DNA from: Magnolia sinica
Taxonomy: Eukaryota; Streptophyta; Magnoliopsida; Magnoliales; Magnoliaceae
DNA: 64,000 bases
Direction: 5' to 3'
Assembly (NCBI RefSeq): GCF_029962835.1
Contig: NC_080590.1
Span: forward strand, 65,998,501 to 66,062,500
Shown: piece after piece, positions 1-11,639 of the stretch
Position numbering within the stretch: the stretch's first letter is position 1
Layout of the letters: each line of letters begins with the position of its first letter
Translations under genes and position numbers: made by a program
Notes under the pieces: generated by a model
Databases searched by the model: none
What the model was told of the DNA's origin: nothing
What the model saw: only the letters and a program-made list of their open reading frames with translations

Positions 1-68
1 GTCTTGGATTTCAAATAATAATAAAAATAATACGACCATTTCAATGACAAACGTTTCAGTAACCCCAT

Positions 69-76
69 TATAAATA
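69..76 (+). promoter_or_regulatory. TATA box of the germin-like pseudogene
   Basis: TATAAATA lies about 110 bp upstream of the ATG at 181. That leaves a 5' leader of roughly 80 nt if transcription starts about 30 bp downstream. The spacing is normal for a plant promoter. I infer that the locus kept a recognisable core promoter after its coding sequence decayed. Confidence 0.6.
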
Positions 77-180
77 CTAGCCTAATCCTCTTACCTAACC
101 CACAGCCAAAAACATTTCTCATTATAACATTTAGAGTTTCCTAGCATACATACAAACACAATTCTAGACAGATTTTCAAG

Positions 181-1055
181 ATGCCTACCGGCTTTATTCC
201 CTTAGCATTCATTGCATTTAGTTTCTCCTTTACCTCTGCATCGGATCCCAGCCCTTTACAGGATTTCTGCGTCGCTGTGCACAACAGCCCAGGTGTTTTC
301 ACTCCATCGAAAAAAATCAAGTAACTGCATCATTGCTTGCAAATAGTATTTCATGTAAATGCCATCCACCCCATTCGTGAAAGGTTTCACATAATGAATG
401 GGATACAACACCTGCCTCATTGTCTGTTATTTTCTATTTATATTGTTTTAATAATTCTTGAAATTAAGAATACGCTGCTTACAACTCTTTTGTGTTATAT
501 GATGGCAGTGTTTGTAAAATATGGATTTGCGTGCAAGGAGCCAAAGTAAGTTCAGGCTGATGATTTCTTCTTCACGGGACTTGACAAACCAGGCAACACA
601 AATAACAAGCTTGGGTCCACGTGACCCAAGTAAACCTAGCCCAAATAGCAGGACTCAACACACTCGGAGTCTCTTTGGTTTGGATAGACTATGCACCCTA
701 TGGTCTCAATGCACCCCACACGCACCCAAGGGCGACCGAGATCTTAACAGTCTTGGAGGGCACCCTTTACGTCGGATTCGTCACTTCCAACCCTGACAAT
801 AGCCTCATAAAGGTCCTTTAAAAGGGCGATGTGTTTGTCTTCCCAATAAACTTGATTCACTTCCAGTTTAACATCGGCCACACCAATGCCATAGCGATTG
901 CAGGACTGAGCAGCCAGAACCCGGGAACCATCACCATTGCGAACGCCATGTTTGGATCAAATCCACCCATCTCAGATGATGTTCTTGCCAAGGCATTCCA
1001 AGTTGATAAGAACATAATTGATTATTTCCAATCGCAGTTTGGAATGAAAAACTAA
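181..1055 (+). pseudogene. germin-like protein (cupin) pseudogene
   Basis: Germin-like proteins are secreted, metal-binding single-cupin proteins of the plant cell wall, some with superoxide dismutase or oxalate oxidase activity. Exon 1 (181-292) encodes a hydrophobic signal peptide followed by the family hallmark [12 protein letters not shown]. An intron of about 216 bp (GT at 293, AG at 507-508) sits at the usual germin-like position. Joining these sites gives the expected NSP-VFV continuation. Exon 2 (509-1055) keeps cupin motif 1, PHTHPRATE (714-740), and the second His box, LIHFQFN, so the metal ligands survive. Three defects make it a pseudogene: a stop at 547-549 just after ACKEPK, a one-base loss near 617-620 that shifts frame, and a stop at 819-821 just before KGDVFVFP. 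The conserved Gly of the PxGLIHF box reads Asn. The C-terminal part to FGMKN is otherwise very well preserved, so decay looks recent. Length would be about 215 residues, normal for the family. Confidence 0.9.
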
Positions 1056-1134
1056 AGCATGCCCTCTTACAGTAAACTCCCTCAGCAATATGTGGCATAT
1101 CCACAAGTAGTTTCATTACTAATGTAGTTACTTG

Positions 1135-1140
1135 AATAAA
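1135..1140 (+). terminator. poly(A) signal of the germin-like pseudogene
   Basis: AATAAA lies 80 bp after the stop codon at 1053-1055, where a plant near-upstream polyadenylation element is expected. Confidence 0.55.
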
Positions 1141-1178
1141 ATGCGAGTGCAACACATTTTTTTTGTTTTGTTTTTGTT

Positions 1179-1202
1179 TTTCTTTCTTTCTTTCTTTCTT
1201 TT
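1179..1202 (+). repeat. (TTTC)n microsatellite
   Basis: About six TTTC units follow a T-rich stretch. A short (CT)n run follows at about 1267-1280. Confidence 0.85.
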
Positions 1203-1203
1203 G

Positions 1204-1919
1204 ATTTCTTTATTTATTAGTTTTTGTTTAATGGTATCTAATGGATTTTAGCATGTTTGGAAAATCTCTCTCTCTCTCTGCGCATTCGTAAAAAATATTA
1301 GAAACTAAGAACCTACCAAAGTGACTGTAGAGATGGTGATCTAGGTAATTGATGATGAATCAACGGTGAGATCAACCCATACTTGTAATGTTGCATGCAT
1401 GATGAAAGATTAACGTTCAGATTTGTGGTACCAATTGGGACTGTTCACCACAATCACAAGAGGATCGAAATAGCCATATGAAAAACATCCCACAGATTGA
1501 TCCAATGTAATGGAAGCCTATAAAGTTAAGAAGAACATCAATTAATTCAAAATCGAGGCAGAATTTTCTCCGAACCAGTAAGAGTGATGATGATATCTAG
1601 ACCATCCTTGCTGATCGTCCAAATCAAATTAAGAACACCTAATGCATTGGTTTGACAATCAAAATTGATCCAATGGACAAGATCGATGAGTTGTCCATGT
1701 TCTGAACTATTCTTGCAAACTATCCAGGCCATCAAAACACCTACAGCACAGGTGACGGGGGAATGCATGAGCATGTCCAGCACATGCACGTAGACATGGA
1801 CATTCGTTCGAACATCCCACTTTGAAGTCGTTTTCCTATGCTTTCCACGGCAATTTTGGAGATGTTTTTGTTACCTTATACAGCTCATGTGGACACTTAT
1901 ACAAAGATGATTTCGTAGG
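1204..1919. other. unassigned intergenic sequence
   Basis: I recognise no gene here. An 80-codon open frame on the minus strand (1547-1789) has no family signature I can name, no promoter or splice context, and lies in sequence of ordinary intergenic composition. Confidence 0.5.
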
Positions 1920-2149
1920 TATATTTCGTGGGCCTAAAGAGCTGTGAGATGAGATTTTCAAACCCAGCTGTAGCCCCCGAGATGTCTATGAAAAATCCAC
2001 TCCATCCATTAGTTTTGTTAGCTCATGTTATGATAAGAGCTCTAAAATGAATCAGATCAAAGACTCAAGTGAGCCCCACCACAAGAAACAATTGGAATTG
2101 AAGAACTACCACCATTGAAGTCTTATTGGCGCCCACAAAAGTTTTGGTT
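1920..2149 (+). repeat. left half of a dispersed CCACTCCATCCATTAG-type repeat, split by the copia element
   Basis: The text (GTGGGCCTAAAGAGC, AAAATCCACTCCATCCATTAG, AGTGAGCCCCACCACAAG) is the degenerate GTGGGCCC / CACCGTCCATC repeat type seen again inside the Tekay LTRs of this window. Its continuation lies across the copia insertion at 7175-7300 (CTGATATTTGTATTTTC, CACCTTATAAACGGGTTGGA). That part aligns loosely with minus-strand 25690-25830 and plus-strand 43340-43460. From memory this resembles an abundant dispersed repeat of magnoliids and some woody eudicots; its class is not certain. Confidence 0.6.
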
Positions 2150-2623
2150 TGTTGGGATTTGTGTTGCGGAATCACACAGATTTGGATCTAAGATAGCAAT
2201 CCAATAACGCAAAGCAATCACAAGAGAAACACAAAGATTTAACGTGGAAAACCCTTTCGTGAAAAAATCACAGCATGAAGCGACAGATCATCCCTATGAA
2301 AATAGAAATTACAAAGAGAAAAAGACTTACCCAATTCAAACAAGCTTGAATCTCACCCTTGCTACACCCTTTGATAACCATAGAACCATTTAAAAAACCC
2401 TTGAAATACCTTCAAGAACCCTTAGAATATCTTAGAATGGCCTTAGGGACTCCTATTTATAGATGGAAAACTTCCACTTACGCACATCCCTAGAAACCGC
2501 CTCAAATTTATGCAGTCCGCGCACCAACCACTCACCGTTTGCGTAACCCTCGACTAGTCAAGACAGTCCCTCGACTGGTCGAGCGTCCCAAAAATCCAAG
2601 ATTAAAGACATCTTTTAACAACA
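2150..2623 (-). repeat. copia 3' LTR (left copy)
   Basis: 474 bp. On the minus strand it runs TGTTGTTAAAAG to CCCAACA. It contains a TATA box (CTATAAATAG, complement of 2453-2462) and, upstream of that, the block at 2491-2522 that is also found in the Athila LTRs. Confidence 0.9.
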
Positions 2624-2989
2624 ATCTCCACCATGCCTTCAATATTCAAACGTGTATCTTCTTGCCCTCTTCTCTTTTTTCTACATCACATCATAGCTTC
2701 AATTAATGCTTCTCGTGCACACTATGTCCTTCTTTTACGCCATCGCCAAGCCCAGAGAAGTTGCACAGAATTTGAACTTCTCTATAAGAACAACCTGGGT
2801 GAGTATGTCTGCTGGATTCATGTTGTTGTGAATCTTCTCCAGTGTTACACCTCCTTCCTCAAGCACCTGTCAAATAAAATGGTGATGAACATCAACGTGT
2901 TTAGTACGAGAGTGATAAACAAAATTTTTAGCCAAATTGATAGCGCTCTCGCTATCACAGTTAACCGGCACGGCCTCCTGCTAAACTCC

Positions 2990-4250
2990 TAATTGATTTA
3001 TCATGCCTCTTAACTAAACACCTTCTTTAAACGCTTCCTTCACTGTCATATATTCTGCTTTGGTTGTGGAAAGAGCCACCACGGACTGAAGCTTCAACAT
3101 CCAACTTATTGCTCCACCTTCTAGTACAAACGAGTATCATGAAGTAGACTTTCTGGAATACACACTACATGCGTAGTATGAATCTACATACCTTACCAAA
3201 TTTGCACCTATCTTCTTAAAAGTTAAGACAGTCTTTTGTACCTCGAATGTATCGAAGTAGTCATTTCACCGCTTCTCAATGTTGTTTGTCAGGGTTTGAC
3301 ATGTATCTGCTCACAACACCGATTGCCTGTGAAATATCTGGTCTTGTACAGACCATGGCATATATTAAACTATCAACCGCATTCGAATAAGTCACATGAG
3401 ACATAATCTGCTTTTCTTCATTTGATTTAGGACATTGTTTTAAGGAAAGCTTGAAGTGAGCCGCATGGGGAACGCTCACCGGCTTTGCTTGGTTCATCCT
3501 ATACTTGATCAACACCTTTTCAAGGTATTCTACCTGTGATATCCAAAGCCTGCTCTTCTTCCTATCTCTATAAATATCTATGTTGAGAACCCTCTTTGCA
3601 GCCCCCAGATCTTTCATCTCGAATGTCCCTGATAACTGAGTCTTCAGTACGTTGATTTCAGACATATCATGACTAGCGATCAATACATTATCAACATACA
3701 ATACTAGGATGATGAATTTGCCATCACTCAGTGTCTTGTAATAGACACAGTGATCGTATTCACTCCGAGTACATTTCTGACTCACCATGAAAGAATCAAA
3801 TTTTTTATACCACTGCCTAAGCGACTGTTTCAAGCCGTATAACGACCTCAATAACCTGTAAACTTTTTTCTCTGCCCCTTTAACTTTGTAGCCCTCTGGT
3901 TGCTTCATGTAAATCTGCTCTTCCAACTCCCTATGCAAGAATGTAGTCTTGACATCCATCTGTTCCAGCTCAAGATTGTATTGGGCAACCAATGCCAACA
4001 CGAATCTAATAGACACCTGCTTAACCACTAGCGCGAATATCTCCATGAAATCGATTCTTCTCTCTGAGCATAACCCTTCGCTACTGACCTTGCTTTGTAT
4101 CTATCTTGTTTTCTTTTGAATAACCACTCACATCTCATCATTTTTTCGGCCCACTAAAAGCTCCACCAGCTCCCATGTGTGATTTTTGTGCAACGAGTCC
4201 ATCTCATCGTTCATAGTCGCCTTTCACTTTTTTGCATCAGGCTCACTGAG
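2990..4250 (-). mobile_element. copia reverse transcriptase and RNase H remains
   Basis: Reverse transcriptase motifs MDVKTTFLHRELEEQIYM, YGLKQS and LYVDNVLIAS (the YVDD box region) are visible at 3276-4046. The downstream SLIYAMVCTRPDISQAIGVVSRYM marks the copia connection to RNase H, with RNase H scraps to about 2990. Broken. Confidence 0.9.
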
Positions 4251-4469
4251 AGCCTCCTGAATAGTATACGGGTCCCCCTCATCTGTAACGAGGGCATATG
4301 TAATATTAGAGTCGTCCCTATATCTTGTCGGTAACCTGCGATCACGCAGTAGGTTTCTTCTCACAGGTGGCTGCTCCACCTGCTCCTGTACCTCTATCTG
4401 CGCATCTGTCTCTGCCTGAGTATCATCTATGTCAATCTGGACATCTATAATTAACCTTTCAGGTTTCTT

Positions 4470-5340
4470 TTACTCCTCCTGATCATTCTTGTGGAATAGG
4501 GAGCTTTCATTGAATTTGACGTCACGGCTAGTGATGACCTTGCACGTGCCCTTGTCGAATAACTTATAACCTTTCACACCAATACCATGGCTAACAAAAA
4601 TGTATTTTTTGGCTCTATGGTCTAGCTTATCTCTCTCAACTGATAGTATATGAGAGTAAGCTTCACGACCAAATATGTGCAGATCTAAGTAGTCGATCTT
4701 ATGACCACTCCATACTTCATCAGGGATTTTACATTCAATTGTCATAGAAGAAGACCAGTTCACCAAATAGCAGGCTGTGTTAACAGCCTTTGTCCATAGG
4801 TCCTTGCCCAACATAGCATTACTTAACATGCATTTGGCCCTCTCCAAGAGAGTCTGATTCATTCGCTCAGCCACATCGTTTTGTTCGGGCGTGTGGCGCA
4901 CTGTGTTGTGCCTAATGATCCCTTCATGCTTACAATATTTATTAAACTCAGTGGAAGTAATTCTCCACAATTGTCAGTCCTTAAAACCTTTATTTTCCGC
5001 TCTTACTGTTTTTCCACCATTGACTTCCATTGTTTGAATATAGTGAAAACTTCGGATCTACGTTTCATGAAGTAAACCCAAACCTTCCTGGAGTAGTTGT
5101 CAATGAATGAAACATACCATAATGACCCCCCAATGGAAACCTCTGGCGATGGCCCCCATACGTCAAAGTGCACATAATCAAGCACTCCCTTACATACATG
5201 TTTTCCAGTTTTAAGAGATAATCTAGAATGTTTACCATATATACAATACTTGCATATATCTAAATTAGAATTTTTAATAACTGGAATCAAACAACGATCA
5301 GATAGTACCTTAATCCCCGCTCACTCATGTGGCCCAGACA
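4470..5340 (-). mobile_element. copia integrase remains
   Basis: The zinc-binding end (MWHACLGHMSERGL, then CKYCIYGKHSR) and the catalytic core (LDYVHFDVWGPSP, FIDNYSRKVWVYFMK, then HTPEQNDVAERMNQTLLERA) are recognisable and in copia order. Broken. Confidence 0.9.
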
Positions 5341-5649
5341 AGCATGCCACATACGTACAGAAGTGGAATCTGTAACAGCTGCTACTACTCCACCTGCTGA
5401 AGTGCTTCCGATTAACCTGTAAAGATTTTCATGCCTTTGCACTCCCATAACTACGAGTGCCCCTTTTGAAACTTTAAGGACACCATCAATACTAGTGAAC
5501 TTGCACCCTATAGCCTCGAGTGCACCAAGAGAAATCAGACTTTTCTTCATATCAGGAATGTGCCTGACATCAGTCAAGGTATGCTCCATCCCATCAAACA
5601 TCTTGATGTTCACCGTACCAATAGCCACAACATTACTGGCATTGTTATT

Positions 5650-6400
5650 GCCCATAAAAACCTATCCACCATCGCATTCCTTATAACTGGCGAACCAACT
5701 CCGATGAGGAATCATGTGATATGATGCTCCTGTGTCAAGTATCCACTCGTCTTTATGATTGTCATGTAAGTGACCAATCATGGAAACAGACAGAATATCA
5801 CCACCACTTGTCTCTTCATCAAATGTGATAACATTGGCCTCCTTAGAAGAAGCCATTGAATTCTCTTTCTTCGCTTTAGGATTTTTACAATCCTTCTTCA
5901 TGTGTCTAGACATCCCACAGTTCTAGCACTTTAATTTTCATTTACCCCTGCCCTTGGATTTGGATCTACATCTAGAAGATCCTGTACCTCGCTCATAATC
6001 TTTACCCCTTGTAATCAATGCATCAGAAGATGTCCTTATCTCACTGTTTAGCTTTCTCATGGCCTTCTTTTGAAGGGTTGAGATAACGGTGTTGACACTC
6101 AGGGTTTTATTTGCAGTGCACATCGTGTCTTTGAATGACTTATAAGATGCAGGAAGAGAATTCAACAATATACATGCTTGTTCCTCATCTTTGACCGCTT
6201 CCTCCATATCCAGCAATTTACACATCAATTTATTAAAGTTGCTAATGTGGGCTTCCAAATCTCCACCCTCTACCATCTTGAAGGTATAGTACTGTAGCTT
6301 CAAGTGTAGGTGATTTTCAGAGGACTTTTTCGCATAAATGTTCTCTAACTTCGCTCATAAACTTGCCACAGTTTTCTCCCTTAAAACATTATAGAGAACT
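5650..6400 (-). mobile_element. copia gag and protease remains
   Basis: The gag part shows the UBN2-type LKLQYYTFKM and LLDMEEAVKDEEQACILLNSLP segments, then a basic tail and a zinc-knuckle remnant before the protease. The protease shows DEWILDTGASYHM with the catalytic Asp in DTG. Both are typical of Tork copia elements. Broken. Confidence 0.85.
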
Positions 6401-6645
6401 TCATCCGTGAGACATGCATAAACGGATGAAGGCTAAAGCATCACTATCAAGGTTTTTCTATTCTTCGTCTTTCATAGTCGATTTTCGCTCCTCAAGAGCC
6501 TTAATCTTGTCTTACTTGGTTAATAGGCTAATCATCTTAACCTTCCATAACTCAAAATTATTTTTGCCTGAGTACTTCTCAATATCAAACTTGGAATTTT
6601 CCATTATTGCTAATCCTGCAGATTCAAATCTATGCCCCAACGATT

Positions 6646-6657
6646 GCTTTGATACCA
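6646..6657 (-). promoter_or_regulatory. copia primer binding site (initiator Met tRNA type)
   Basis: On the minus strand this reads TGGTATCAAAGC, one base from the plant tRNA-iMet complement TGGTATCAGAGC. It lies two bases inside the 5' LTR and fixes the orientation of the element. Confidence 0.85.
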
Positions 6658-6659
6658 CT

Positions 6660-7174
6660 TATTGGGATTTGTGTTGCGAAATCACACAGATTTGGATCTA
6701 GGATAACAATCTTATAACGTTAAGCAATCACAAGAGAAACACAAAGATCTAATGTGGAAAACCCTTTCGGGAAAAAACCATGGCACAAAGCGATAGATCA
6801 TCACTATGAAAGCAGAAATTACAAAGAGAAAAAGACTTACCCAATTTAAACAAGCATGAATCTCACCCTTGTTACACCCTTTGATAACCTTAGAACCCTT
6901 TTAGAAACCCTTGGAATACCTTTACGAAACCTTAAAATATCTTAGAATGGCCCTAGGGAGTCCTATTTATAGATAAGAAACTCCCACTTATGCACATCTT
7001 TAGAAACCACATCAAATTTATGTAGTCTGCGCACAAACTGCGCACCGTCTTCATAACCCTCGACTAGTCGAGATAGGGCTTCGACCACTCGAAGGGACCT
7101 TTGACTAGTCGAGATAGTCCCTCGATTGGTCGAGCGTCCTGGAAATCTAAGATTAAAGACATCTTTTAACAACA
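6660..7174 (-). repeat. copia 5' LTR (right copy)
   Basis: 515 bp. It is longer than the left copy mainly because of extra CTCGACTAGTCGAG-type boxes at about 7057-7135. A perfect 14-bp palindrome CTCGACTAGTCGAG lies at 7059-7072. The TATA box complement is at about 6963-6972. Confidence 0.9.
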
Positions 7175-7300
7175 TGGTGAGGCTGATATTTGTATTTTCA
7201 CTTCATCTCGGTGGGAATCACCTTATAAACGGGTTGGATGGCATGTAAACATCACGGTGAGTCCTAGGAAGAATGCAATAGTAGGCATTTCCATCCACAC
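7175..7300 (+). repeat. right half of the dispersed repeat interrupted by the copia element
   Basis: This continues the repeat begun at 1920-2149. GCTGATATTTGTATTTTC and CACCTTATAAACGGGTTGGA align loosely with segments of the Tekay LTRs at 43340-43460 and, inverted, at 25690-25830. Confidence 0.55.
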
Positions 7301-8064
7301 TATTTCCGTTCTTCTCATCCTGACACAATCTAGCGTTTTGCAGTAAACTCTCTTAGGTAGCCATGGGCTATGCTATCCAATATTTCAGATGTCATTTTGC
7401 GTTCGTTTTAGCTCTAGATTCTTTGATTTTCTTTCTCAAGTTTGATCTCCTCCATGCCAGTTGTTGCAAGGAGAATGGTTAGGAGAACATCGTGGGCCCC
7501 ACACAACGTTCATCTGAACGTTCATCTTATAAATGCAAAACACCTTAATTTGCCCTTAGTTTCTTCTCGATTTGGTTCCAATAAAGATGGTTACAACTTG
7601 CACCTCACCATGCATCAAATTGCTGCTTTAGGAGAAAGTGGGTCCCACTTGAATCCAAAATCTCTCCAAAAATAACACCTAAGCATGTAGGTGTCCTTTT
7701 CGAGAGAGAATTGTATCGGGCTCCACTAAGTTGTGTGTATTAGAAAAATGTTCACATACGCACCTTTTTAAGTAAAAACTTATGCACACCTTTGCTCACA
7801 TGATATTGACACAAAATCCAAAGGATGTTTCAGGTGGCATAACTTTTACCCATATTCAAAACTTTGGTGGGTCTTAGCAAAGGGAAACAATTTCCTCCCT
7901 CGATCTTCCTCTTCCTGTACTATGGCTAACTAAAGTTTTAAATAAAGCTAAAATTTTATCCTTAATGGTTTCACGGAGTGTCGCATCACATGAACCATTC
8001 AAATTTTGTACCCATGACATGTGTGCAACTGTGCGCATGAGTTCTCACCTAAAAAGTTGTGCGA

Positions 8065-8142
<78 letters not shown>

Positions 8143-8330
8143 GGTGTGTAGAGAGGCGGGTTGCGGAGGGGATTAGGTGTTACTTTGACCGTTGATTTTA
8201 ATTATTAGCTTAATCAAACCATTCATTTCTAATTCAATAAATCATTGATTTGTATTATCCACCTTGTGTGTGTTATCAGTGTTATATCTTATTTCTGTCA
8301 GTTCCTATGAGAGCCAATTAAAAAGGGGCA
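7301..8330. other. unassigned intergenic spacer with AT microsatellite
   Basis: I see no gene. The stretch is moderately AT-rich and holds the long (AT)n at 8066-8139. AAAAAGGGGCACA at about 8318-8330 resembles a polypurine tract but leads into the 5' LTR of the next element, so I make nothing of it. Confidence 0.5.
8066..8139. repeat. (AT)n microsatellite, about 37 units
   Basis: An uninterrupted AT dinucleotide run of about 74 bp. Confidence 0.95.
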
Positions 8331-9140
8331 CATGTGATTTTACAAGAGTTATGTGGTGCATTCGAGATCTGTGGAGATACTCAAAGAGGATTTTATGGCG
8401 ACACAACTAGTTTCTATCAAGCAGTGTCACGTCATCCACAAAACAAGAGTGGCCGAGCGGAATATGGTCAAGTCGATAAGGAAACTTGGGGCGGTAACTG
8501 TTGCTCTGAAAGGCCAGCAGTGCTAAAATGGTTATAACAACCGTCTTAACATGGGAAGCATCTAGATGATCGATTTAAGGTTATAAATAGCAAGGGAATT
8601 CAGTTGAAGAAGGCGTCTTATACTAACCAAATCAAATCAAATCTATCTTTCAATTACTTTATGCTCCTTAGCATTATCAGTCATTTACATTCCTTAGTGT
8701 AATCGGTAACAGTAGTTAAGTAGTTGTTAACTTTAGTTGTAATTCGGGTCTACGCTCATACGCTGGATTTAGTTCGAATATCAAGCACATTCTTCATTCA
8801 GAAAGGCTCTTTGCATTTGTTTTCTGTGCCTGACTGTAAGAATTTCCTTTTTATTTATATATATATATTGAAAAAGTCCTTTCATATGGAAGGCAAAGGT
8901 GCAACCCATCTTCAGAGGACGAACCCCATCTTCTGATAATCGCCTGATCATCTTAAACAACGTTGTGCAAGTGGTTGAATAGGCAACCGATATTCAATCT
9001 TAGTCACATACAGTCGATTCTGACGTATCTGCCTATCTTGGAGTTTAGGGTAATAGTTGTTTGATTTGAATTGAGCCGCACATTCAATTTTGGCACGCTC
9101 GCACAAACTATGTGACCAAATTTGAAACCGAGAGGCAACA
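8331..9140 (+). repeat. probable 5' LTR of the gypsy element
   Basis: It starts TGTGATTTTACAAGAG and ends GAGGCAACA, about 810 bp, directly before the TTTGGCATGCCTAGTGGGA leader. A TATA box (TTATAAATA) is at 8581-8589. No second LTR is in the window, so the left border is a guess. Confidence 0.5.
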
Positions 9141-9215
9141 TATTTTGGCATGCCTAGTGGGACCCTTTCTCTAGTTTAATTACCGGTGTAACGTTGTGAT
9201 TGGCCAATCATAAAT

Positions 9216-11000
9216 ATGAAAAGAATGAGCAATCAAATTGTTGAGGCTAAACCTTCAACACCAACCACACCACATCCGATTAAGGACGTACAGGTTCAAA
9301 CGGCCCCCAAATTATTGAATTTAAATGGTAATCCAACACGTAAGTCCCATTAACCAGGAAGGGGCATCGATCTCTCAGATCGTTTCTCTTGAAGAGATAA
9401 TGGTTGGACTTCAAGATGTGCAACTGAGTATTCAGCATGTTCAGGAATATGGGAGAGCTCAGGAAGAGTTGGTACACGCTCAAGCCAAGCAATTATGTAT
9501 TCAAATTGAGAATGTTAATAGATGGATGACTAACTAGAGTGAGGCCATGCATCGATTAATAGCTATCATTATCAAAAGAACACCTGCGGCGACACAATAT
9601 AATGCCAAAAGAAGTTCTGTCTGTAACATGACTCAACCATCATTGATACCTCCCCTATAGTGGAACGTACTTCCCGTTCCAACCCAGGATGGACGGAATA
9701 CTCCACTACCCACCGAATTCAGGCAACCAGAGCAGGAAGTCAGCAATTTTATCCCCGAAGCTCGGAATTAGGGTATGCTGGGAGGACAATCTTTCAAGCA
9801 TTTTCCTATAAATCCATTGTTCTGTGAGGGAAAGAACCAGGTGGGTCCTGATCCACCACCAATGGTTAAACCTGAACATGTGAATCGTAACCGAATCATG
9901 CAAATGGTCCAAGAGGTGACATGCCAAGTACTCGACTGAATACTATCCCAGTCTACCATAAGTTGTATCCCGAATGGATTGATCGACGACAACCATTGCC
10001 GAGGAATTATCGACCGGATTTTGCACTATTCTCTGGCGATCCTGGTCAATCAACCATTTGACCCATAGGTCGATTCACTATGCATTGTGGTGAACTGGCT
10101 GACAATGACTATCACAAGTTGCAATTATTTGGTCATTCATTAACGGCAACAACCTTTACGTGGTACTCCAACTTACTGTTAAATTCAATCCTTACTTGGC
10201 AGGAGACGGAGGAAAATTTTCATGCTTTTTTCTTTTCTAAGGACATGGAGATGACCATAGACGATTTTACACGCTTTCAACACATACAAAGGGAATCTTG
10301 CGAGAGTTACATTACCCAATTCAAGAGAGCAAAAAGTTGGTGTAAAGTCATCATAACTGAGGCCGAGTTTGTGCAACTTGCGTAAGATGGCCTGGAATAC
10401 AAACTTTGAAAGAAATTCATCAGAATGGAGTTTATAGATTTGTATGATCTAGCTAGGAAAGTTTCCAGATATGAAGAACTTCTTTAGGAATGAGCCATGC
10501 AAAAGAACTCGATAATCGGGACATTATCATTACCCTAACTACGAGGTTATGATTACCAAGGTAGTGGCAAAAAAGCCACTTATATGCTCAGTATTGGTCA
10601 AAGTGGAAACAACTACACTGGTCACACAAAAGGCTCAGAAGATTTACACATTTGATATTACTCGGGCCGATGAAATATTTAAAATACTATTAGTCAGGAA
10701 GTTTATTAAAGTTCCCAGTAATCACAAAATACCCATGGACAATGAATTGAAAAAGGTTGAGTATTACAAATGGCATGGGACGTGTTCTCATTCCACTAAT
10801 AAGTGCGTTGTGTTCAGGAACATCATCCAGGATAACATCGATCGATGATTGTTGAAATTCCCTGAGAAGGGCGAAGAAGCAATGTTGTTCAAGACTGATC
10901 TGTTCCTGCCTGATCTTAACGTCAACATGGAAGCGGTGAATCAATGAAAATTGGATCGACCACGGAAAATGATTGATCTTTGTCCTGCTAGGTACCATGG
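9216..11000 (+). mobile_element. gypsy gag remains
   Basis: A gag coiled segment (VGLQDVQLSIQHVQEYGRAQ) is followed by the retrotransposon-gag core at about 10080-10480 (LFGHSLTATTFTWYSNL, ESCESYITQFKRAKSWC). A later DITRADEIFKILLVRKFIK segment leads into a YYKWHGTCSHSTNKC metal-binding-like motif at about 10765-10810. The order matches gag of plant gypsy elements. Weaker gag-pol linker text continues to about 11560. Broken. Confidence 0.8.
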
Positions 11001-11639
11001 CACGTCATGACGACTGAGGTTAGGGTGATATCAGTCCTATGCAGTGACCACCGATTTCGCAGAGCGATTGAGAGAAGTATAACGTAGTAGTTGAGACTCG
11101 CAGCTATGTGGTCGATGTGTCGGAATGGTCCAAGACTTAGAAGCTATGGCTCAACCAATGAGGCATGTCAGATATGCAACTCCAAGAGGGACTGACAAAG
11201 GGATCCCTATCAACCATCAATGGCGTTTTGATCTCATGATCGCTAGCCCCAGTAGATAACTCTGAGGCAAAGAATGGTCAAGCCTAAACCAACTTAAGAG
11301 GAAGTCTGGAGAATGGTCAGGTATCTTAAATTACCTTTCACCCTTAAAGTAATGACTTAAACCCAGAAACGTCTTTGGCAAGAATGTCAAATAACTAGAA
11401 AAAAGAATTGATAGAGGCTAAGAATGCATCTCGGACGAAGGTCATATAGCCATGTCCATTCTGGAGAATTCCTCAACCAGAGGAACAGTTAACCATAAAC
11501 ACTGTTGATGCTGAAATCTAGATGTCCTCTTTAGATCACTTGAGACCTGCAAGAGAAGACAAGGATGGAGACCCTGGATGCAGAGGGGACCCTCCGATGC
11601 CAAAGTTAAAAAGGCAAGTTAGGTCTATTAGAACGTAAG

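Larger units (their letters stand above)
2150..7174 (-). mobile_element. Ty1/copia LTR retrotransposon, Tork-like, fossil
   Basis: A 5.0-kb element on the minus strand. It has two LTRs (2150-2623 and 6660-7174) with TG...CA ends, an initiator-Met-type primer binding site next to the right LTR, and a purine-rich GGTGGAGAT next to the left LTR. The flanks TGGTT (2145-2149) and TGGTG (7175-7179) look like a target duplication with one change. Domain order gag, protease, integrase, reverse transcriptase, RNase H (right to left) is the copia order. The ILDTGASYHM protease motif and MDVKTTFLHRELEEQIYM reverse transcriptase motif suggest Tork. The LTRs are about 90% identical by eye, so this is an old insertion. 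It is broken in many places (at least five). Confidence 0.9.

Noticed and set aside
1547-1789. 80-codon minus-strand frame near the germin-like pseudogene
   Set aside because: No recognised domain, no promoter or splice context; likely chance.
8318-8330. AAAAAGGGGCACA as a polypurine tract of an element to the left
   Set aside because: The following LTR leads into a leader and gag, so it is a 5' LTR; no pol lies to the left.
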